This document shows, piece by piece, positions 6,482 through 10,045 of a DNA stretch of 10,045 nt. The stretch spans positions 1 through 10,045 of the forward strand of contig CAMQJB010000060.1 in the NCBI GenBank assembly GCA_947002045.1, written 5' to 3'. Within the stretch, counting starts at the first letter, position 1. Every line of letters begins with the position of its first letter. Origin of the DNA: an uncultured Collinsella sp. (lineage in GTDB: Bacteria > Actinomycetota > Coriobacteriia > Coriobacteriales > Coriobacteriaceae). The notes below the pieces were generated by a model. It had not been told where the DNA came from and did not search any database. It worked only from the letters and a program-made list of their open reading frames with translations. The position numbers and the translations under genes are program-made.

Positions 6482-7692
6482 GCACCCGCGATCTTGTCCA
6501 AGAAGCCCTGCACTCGCTCGAGGCCAACAAGGGACGTAGCCTGCTCACCATCCTGGGCATCGTCATTGGCATCGCCTCGGTCATAGCCATGACCTCGCTC
6601 ATCGGCGGCATCCAAAACAGCTTGGTCAACAGCTTGGGCCTCAATGCGGCCCGCATGGTGCAGATCTACTCGTCCCAAGAGCTCACCGATTCGGATGTCG
6701 AGAAGCTGCGCAAGACGGTGCCGCAAATCGAGCAGATCGGCATCGTCGACAGCGCCTATTCCGAGTACAAAGTTGGAGATAAGAGCTATACCGTCATGGC
6801 CCAAGGTGTCGATAGTGACATGCTCGATGCCGTGGGCGCCAGCAAGATCGTTGCCGGTCGCACCTATAACGACATCGAGTCCAAATCCGGCGCGCGCGTG
6901 GCGCTCATTGGCCGCGGCGGCGCCGATCAACTGTACGGCAACGAACAGGACGCGATTGGCAAGACCATCAAGGTTTCGAGCGGAGACGTGCAGATTATTG
7001 GCGTCATCGACGGCGGCAACGACTCCATGGGCTCGCTGAGCCTGTACATGCCACGAGAAACGATCGCCGAGCTTTTCGGCGATGACAATCCATCGTTTCC
7101 CAGTGTGACGGCGCTCGCCGCTGAGGGCACCGATATGGACGAGCTCTGCAAGACGATCGAGTCCAAGGTGCGCAGCATGAAGGGCATCTCGGAGGACGAC
7201 GAGTACGACAGCGTGTCGGCAAGCTCCATGAAGAGCGCTATCGATGCCCTCAACTCCTTTATGGGCGCCTTCTCGCTCATCATGGGCGCCGTTGCTGGCA
7301 TCTCACTTCTAGTCGGCGGTATCGGCATTATGAACATGATGCTCACCAACGTGACCGAGCGCATTCGCGAGATCGGTATTCGCCGCGCTCTGGGCGCAAG
7401 CCGACGCGATATCACGGCCCAGTTTTTGGCCGAATCCTCGGCGCTGTGCATCACCGGCGGCATTTTAGGTGTCGTGATTGGCTATCTGCTGGCCTGGGGG
7501 CTCACGTTCTTTGCCGCCAACTCGGGCATTATGAGCGAGTTCGGAGCCACCGGGACGATTACGCCGAGCTTCTCCATTACAACTGTGCTGCTCGCGTTTG
7601 CCGTATCGGTCGGCATCGGCGTGATCTTTGGCTTCTACCCCGCGCGCCGCGCCGCAAAGCTCGATCCAGTCGAGTGCCTGCGCTATCAGTAA
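6478..7692 (+). CDS. ABC transporter permease, MacB/FtsX type
   Basis: The 404-residue membrane subunit of the exporter has four helices: one near the N-terminus (about 21-44), a large extracytoplasmic MacB periplasmic-core-like domain (about 45-260), then three helices (about 262-290, 318-345, 365-388). The hallmark segment NVTERIREIGIRRALGASRRDI (291-312) and the C-terminal GFYPARRAAKLDPVECLR (385-402) identify the FtsX/MacB family. These transporters transmit ATP hydrolysis to the extracytoplasmic side rather than moving substrates through a classic pore. The ATG at 6478 overlaps the ATPase stop as ATGA and has AAAGGAG 7 bases upstream, so it is preferred over an in-frame TTG at 6442. It is the last gene of the operon; 6 bases after its stop begins a long hairpin. 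Confidence 0.95.
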   Translation: MSTRDLVQEALHSLEANKGRSLLTILGIVIGIASVIAMTSLIGGIQNSLVNSLGLNAARMVQIYSSQELTDSDVEKLRKTVPQIEQIGIVDSAYSEYKVGDKSYTVMAQGVDSDMLDAVGASKIVAGRTYNDIESKSGARVALIGRGGADQLYGNEQDAIGKTIKVSSGDVQIIGVIDGGNDSMGSLSLYMPRETIAELFGDDNPSFPSVTALAAEGTDMDELCKTIESKVRSMKGISEDDEYDSVSASSMKSAIDALNSFMGAFSLIMGAVAGISLLVGGIGIMNMMLTNVTERIREIGIRRALGASRRDITAQFLAESSALCITGGILGVVIGYLLAWGLTFFAANSGIMSEFGATGTITPSFSITTVLLAFAVSVGIGVIFGFYPARRAAKLDPVECLRYQ

Positions 7693-7697
7693 TGCAA

Positions 7698-7784
7698 TCC
7701 CCCTGAGTTGCGGTGAAATAGGGAGTGTTTAAGCTGTTAAAAGGCCTATTCAGTCCTTATTTCACCGCAACTCAGGGGGGGGGG
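7698..7784. repeat. Long hairpin with G10 tract between convergent genes
   Basis: Arms 7699-7720 and 7758-7779 are perfect 22-base inverted copies, with the left arm beginning CCCCCTGAGTTGCGGTGAAA. The stem extends inward four more pairs (7721-7724 with 7754-7757, one G-U) to about 26 base pairs. The 29-base loop holds a small AT-rich hairpin (TTTAA-GCTG-TTAAA, 7728-7741). The right arm merges into a run of ten Gs (7775-7784), while the left arm has only five Cs. It lies between the exporter operon and the convergent TetR gene, where a shared bidirectional terminator would be expected, but neither strand has a U-tract. It may be a dispersed palindromic repeat or a factor-assisted transcription barrier. 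Confidence 0.88.
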
Positions 7785-7798
7785 ATAAGGCGCTAGTG

Positions 7799-8410
7799 CT
7801 ATTCGAAACGAGATTCCAGACTCGATAGTCCATTCAACGTCAGGTCGTTGGCGACCGCCGAGACGCGCTCGATGGGAACCGAGCCATCGGACAACGCCCA
7901 CGTGCGATAGATGCCGATAATGCCGGACAGCAAAAACGCCAGGTAGTAGTCGAACATCTCGTCCTTTAGACCCTCGGGCAGCAGATCGCGCTCAGCGATC
8001 TCGTGCTCAAGCGGCACACGCAGACGAGCCATAAAGTCGTCAAGCGGAATGTTTTCGATCAACTGGCGATTAAGCACCAGGTTGTTGCACAGCGCCTCGT
8101 TAACGGTCTTGAAAAAGGACGCCGCCGCGCCAAGTGCGCGCTCGTTGGTGTCGCCGCCCATGGAGGAAAGCGTCTTCTCGACTGAATCGACGATCATCTC
8201 GACCACATCGACGGCAATGGCGTCGAGCAAGCCGTCGACCGTGCCAAAGTGCACGTAGAAGGTCTTACGGTCGACATTTGCCTCGCGCGCGATAGCGCTC
8301 ACCGTAATATCGGCCAGGGGCTTTTCCATAAGCAGTCGCTCAAACGCCGAAAGAATCGCATTGCGACTACGGACGATACGACGGTCAAGGCGCGGTTTGG
8401 TGGTAGCCAT
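7799..8410 (-). CDS. TetR/AcrR-family transcriptional regulator
   Basis: A 203-residue DNA-binding repressor of the TetR type. The N-terminal domain (about 10-60) contains the helix-turn-helix in DITVSAIAREANVDRKTFYVHFGTVDGLLDAI, with the family's typical KTFYVHF recognition-helix end. The helical C-terminal part (about 65-203) would hold ligand-binding and dimerisation surfaces; its layout resembles regulators with the TetR_C_8-like domain, but the ligand is unknown. The ATG at 8410-8408 has AAGGGGA 7 bases upstream. It converges on the exporter operon and lies downstream of the flippase-like gene on the same strand, with its own candidate promoter between them. A dyad at its promoter suggests that it represses itself. 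Whether it also controls the exporter is not shown: I found no copy of that dyad upstream of 4293. Confidence 0.94.
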   Translation of the reverse strand: MATTKPRLDRRIVRSRNAILSAFERLLMEKPLADITVSAIAREANVDRKTFYVHFGTVDGLLDAIAVDVVEMIVDSVEKTLSSMGGDTNERALGAAASFFKTVNEALCNNLVLNRQLIENIPLDDFMARLRVPLEHEIAERDLLPEGLKDEMFDYYLAFLLSGIIGIYRTWALSDGSVPIERVSAVANDLTLNGLSSLESRFE

Positions 8411-8435
8411 AGACGAGTCCCCTTCATGTCAACAG

Positions 8436-8462
8436 CCCACCTGTAAGTCCTCTACATGTGGG
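8436..8462. promoter_or_regulatory. Candidate TetR operator (27-base dyad)
   Basis: Half-sites CCCACCTGTA (8436-8445) and TACATGTGGG (8453-8462) are inverted copies with one mismatch in ten, separated by 7 bases. The dyad lies between the TetR start codon and the -10 element proposed for it, overlapping the expected transcription start, which is where an autorepressor would bind. Confidence 0.6.
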
Positions 8463-8464
8463 AG

Positions 8465-8493
8465 ATAATCAACGTAAGAGGATTATCCTACAA
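8465..8493 (-). promoter_or_regulatory. Candidate promoter of the TetR gene
   Basis: On the minus strand, TTGTAG (8493-8488) is followed after exactly 17 bases by GATTAT (8470-8465), a plausible sigma-70-type -35/-10 pair. The same bases include a 7-base inverted repeat, GATAATC (8464-8470) and GATTATC (8481-8487), which may be coincidental with the promoter or a second protein site. Confidence 0.5.
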
Positions 8494-8504
8494 CTCACAT
8501 CGCA

Positions 8505-8518
8505 ATGACGAGCGTCAT
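8505..8518. promoter_or_regulatory. Small perfect dyad upstream of the TetR promoter
   Basis: ATGACG and CGTCAT surround a 2-base centre (AG), making a 14-base symmetric site about 12 bases upstream of the proposed -35. It is just past the end of the flippase-like gene. It could be a regulator site; it is too short to be a convincing terminator. Confidence 0.35.
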
Positions 8519-8546
8519 CAAGAACGCACGACTCGCCGACCGGGCC

Positions 8547-9839
8547 CTAAGATCGCTTCTTTTTATTGAGCGCCGCCGGGGAAACGCGAATGCCGTCGCC
8601 AGTCTGGCGAACGTAGGTCTGGCGTGCCGGCTTAGGGGCCACAGCAGGCTTTTGAGCACGTTGATTGGGATCAACGGTAACCTGGCACGCAGGATGTGCC
8701 TTAACGGGCGTAGAGGGCGTCTGAGGCGTGCGCCCGAGCTTGCGCATCATACGGTCCCAGCGTGCATGGATACTCTCGTTGTGAGCGCTCTTAAGGCCCA
8801 GCAGCGGGGCGGCCAAAATGGTCGGCGCGATAAAGGTGATCAGACGCCACAGCAGATAGCCGGCAGTCGATGCCGTGCCAAAAAAGTGACCCAAAAACAA
8901 TGCGAAGCCACCCTCGGCGCCACCAGTGCCGCCGGGCAGCGGAACGGCGGAGCTCAGCAGCTGGACAAAGGCGCTCGCAGCCATGACCGAGAAAAAGTCG
9001 ACTTCGTGGTGGCCAAAAGAGAGCATCAAAAAGTACGGAACCAGGTAGAAAAACGCCAGCTGCAGCATAGTGATGACGACCGTGAGCAGCATGGACGAAA
9101 AATGGCCGGCAGATAGTTTGAATTTCTCGGAAAACGAGTAGATCTCGCCATCGACAAAGGTGCGCCAGCCCTCGATCTTTGTGGCCGAGACGCCCACGCG
9201 CTCGAGCCAATTGATGATGCAATGAGCGACGCGCGTGACGGTCTTGGGCATCAACGCAACAGCAAAGATGCCGAGTAGGATGCAGCAATGCCCGCCAAAG
9301 CTAAAGACGCACAGCAGCGTCATGTCGCCATAACGCTCGGCGAAAAACGGCATACGGGCGAGCAGCAGAATGGCGCCCCATGCCACCAGGCCAAACTGGT
9401 AAACGATAAAGCGCGTGAACTGCGTGGCACCTGCCTCGCCCACGTTTTGGCCGGCTTTGGTCAGGCGGTAAATCTGGGCAGGCGTAGAGCCCATCATCAT
9501 GGGCGTCAAGTTGCCAAAGAAGATGCCGCTCGCCTCGACCGAAATGAGGTCGCGGATGCCGACGGGCGATTCGGGGTCGAGCCAAACGGCGATCGCGTAC
9601 GCCACGATACCAAAGACGAGATACAGAAACATGCAAAAGCATGCAGCGAAGAGCCAGGGCATCTGAACGCTGGACATAGCGGCCCAAAACTGTCCCATCT
9701 GCCCGGTCACGACCAGATAGACGATATAGCCGATCAGCACAATGCCGATGAAGATGGCGCCGCGACGCGCGCTCTTGTTGTCATCGCCGCCAGAAACCTC
9801 GACCTGGGGCTTTGGGCTATGCTGAGAGGACTCCGTCAT
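8547..9839 (-). CDS. Polytopic membrane protein, LPG_synthase_TM / flippase-like (UPF0104) family
   Basis: This 430-residue integral membrane protein resembles the membrane domain of lysylphosphatidylglycerol synthase (MprF) but has no aminoacyl-transferase domain. Family hallmarks are GNLTPMMMGSTPAQIYRL (109-126) and PLPGGTGGAEGG (300-311). Hydrophobic helices are visible at about 28-46, 61-85, 143-161, 172-197, 248-276, 282-300 and 326-349. The family is proposed to flip or handle lipids at the membrane; the substrate here is unknown. An 80-residue C-terminal tail (from about 350) rich in Pro, Lys and Arg, ending in KKKRS, is probably cytoplasmic and disordered. The ATG at 9839-9837 is preferred because AGAAGGAG lies 4 bases upstream; an in-frame upstream extension to 9947 runs through the promoter and part of the tRNA terminator's tract and is implausible. 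Confidence 0.9.
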   Translation of the reverse strand: MTESSQHSPKPQVEVSGGDDNKSARRGAIFIGIVLIGYIVYLVVTGQMGQFWAAMSSVQMPWLFAACFCMFLYLVFGIVAYAIAVWLDPESPVGIRDLISVEASGIFFGNLTPMMMGSTPAQIYRLTKAGQNVGEAGATQFTRFIVYQFGLVAWGAILLLARMPFFAERYGDMTLLCVFSFGGHCCILLGIFAVALMPKTVTRVAHCIINWLERVGVSATKIEGWRTFVDGEIYSFSEKFKLSAGHFSSMLLTVVITMLQLAFFYLVPYFLMLSFGHHEVDFFSVMAASAFVQLLSSAVPLPGGTGGAEGGFALFLGHFFGTASTAGYLLWRLITFIAPTILAAPLLGLKSAHNESIHARWDRMMRKLGRTPQTPSTPVKAHPACQVTVDPNQRAQKPAVAPKPARQTYVRQTGDGIRVSPAALNKKKRS

Positions 9840-9872
9840 GAGGCTCCTTCTGACCGTCAAAGTATCTGGCCT

Positions 9873-9878
9873 ATTGTA
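9873..9878 (-). promoter_or_regulatory. Probable -10 element of the flippase-like gene
   Basis: TACAAT on the minus strand (five of six consensus bases) lies 33 bases before the start codon. No good -35 hexamer is present at the normal distance, so the promoter is either weak or activator-dependent. Confidence 0.45.
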
Positions 9879-9944
9879 CCCGTATGAGAGATGAGCAAAA
9901 CGTAAAGCTATGAGGCAAATGGGATTAACAGACCAGACCACTTG

Positions 9945-9980
9945 CAATAAAAAACCCGGCCTTCATACGAAAGACCGGGT
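9945..9980 (-). terminator. Intrinsic terminator of the tRNA-Glu gene
   Basis: On the minus strand a 10-base-pair stem (ACCCGGTCTT at 9980-9971 with AAGGCCGGGT at 9963-9954, one T-G pair) closes a 7-base loop. It is followed by a U-tract (the bottom-strand run opposite 9946-9953). It starts 10 bases after the tRNA 3' end and separates that gene from the flippase-like gene. Confidence 0.92.
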
Positions 9981-9990
9981 ATCTAAAACA

Positions 9991-10045
9991 TGGTAGCCCG
10001 TACCAGATTCGAACTGGTGATCTCCGCCTTGAGAGGGCGGCGTCC
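9991..10045 (-). tRNA. tRNA-Glu (anticodon CUC), 3' part; 5' end outside window
   Basis: Read on the minus strand, the segment contains the anticodon stem CCGCC/GGCGG around the seven-base loop CTCTCAA. The anticodon is therefore CUC (10033-10031), reading GAG. A 5-base variable region (AGATC) follows, then a T-arm ACCAG-TTCGAAT-CTGGT, the acceptor 3' strand ACGGGCT, a discriminator A and an encoded CCA (9993-9991). GGACGCCGCC before the anticodon loop matches bacterial tRNA-Glu genes closely. The acceptor 5' strand and most of the D-arm lie beyond the window edge. Confidence 0.95.

Noticed and set aside
9840..9947. 36-codon N-terminal extension of the flippase-like gene
   Set aside because: The extension crosses the likely promoter, and its start lies in the tRNA terminator's U-tract, whereas an AGAAGGAG site supports the ATG at 9839.
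9991..10045. tRNA gene as an integration (att) site
   Set aside because: No integrase, no repeat of the tRNA 3' end and no foreign-looking DNA occur in the adjacent sequence of this window.

Overview
The window is chromosomal DNA from a high-GC Gram-positive bacterium. The gene content, the codon bias towards G/C in third positions, a fused ACT-containing serine dehydratase, a membrane-anchored L,D-transpeptidase and a MacAB-like exporter without an outer-membrane partner all fit an anaerobic gut actinobacterium of the Coriobacteriia (Collinsella-like). The genus is an inference from overall impression, not from a search.

Layout, left to right. (1) Positions 1-356 hold the 3' end of metK (S-adenosylmethionine synthetase), followed by a textbook intrinsic terminator at 395-430. 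(2) A 313-base intergenic region follows. Its right half is a striking nested inverted repeat (526-646, two perfect 26-base arms) that ends just before the ribosome binding site of a one-piece iron-sulfur L-serine ammonia-lyase (670-2277). A perfect 34-base palindrome sits right after that gene. (3) A promoter with a consensus TATAAT drives a membrane-anchored L,D-transpeptidase (2428-4164), which cross-links or remodels peptidoglycan. (4) A tightly packed three-gene operon (4293-7692; junctions TAATG and ATGA) encodes a HlyD/MacA-type adaptor, an ABC ATPase and a MacB/FtsX-type permease. Together these form a tripartite-style exporter adapted to a single membrane. (5) A long, nearly perfect hairpin with a G10 tract (7698-7784) separates this operon from a convergent TetR-family regulator (7799-8410, minus). 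The regulator's own promoter region carries a dyad that looks like an autoregulatory operator. (6) A minus-strand polytopic membrane protein of the LPG_synthase_TM/flippase-like family (8547-9839) follows. (7) The window ends in the 3' part of a minus-strand tRNA-Glu(CUC) gene with its own intrinsic terminator.

The genes are mostly housekeeping and cell-envelope functions. No phage, transposase, CRISPR or defence cassette is visible. The least explained content is intergenic: three long perfect or near-perfect inverted repeats (526-646, 2290-2323, 7698-7780) with unrelated arm sequences. None has the U-tract of a normal terminator. They are the best candidates here for dispersed palindromic elements or undescribed structured RNAs.
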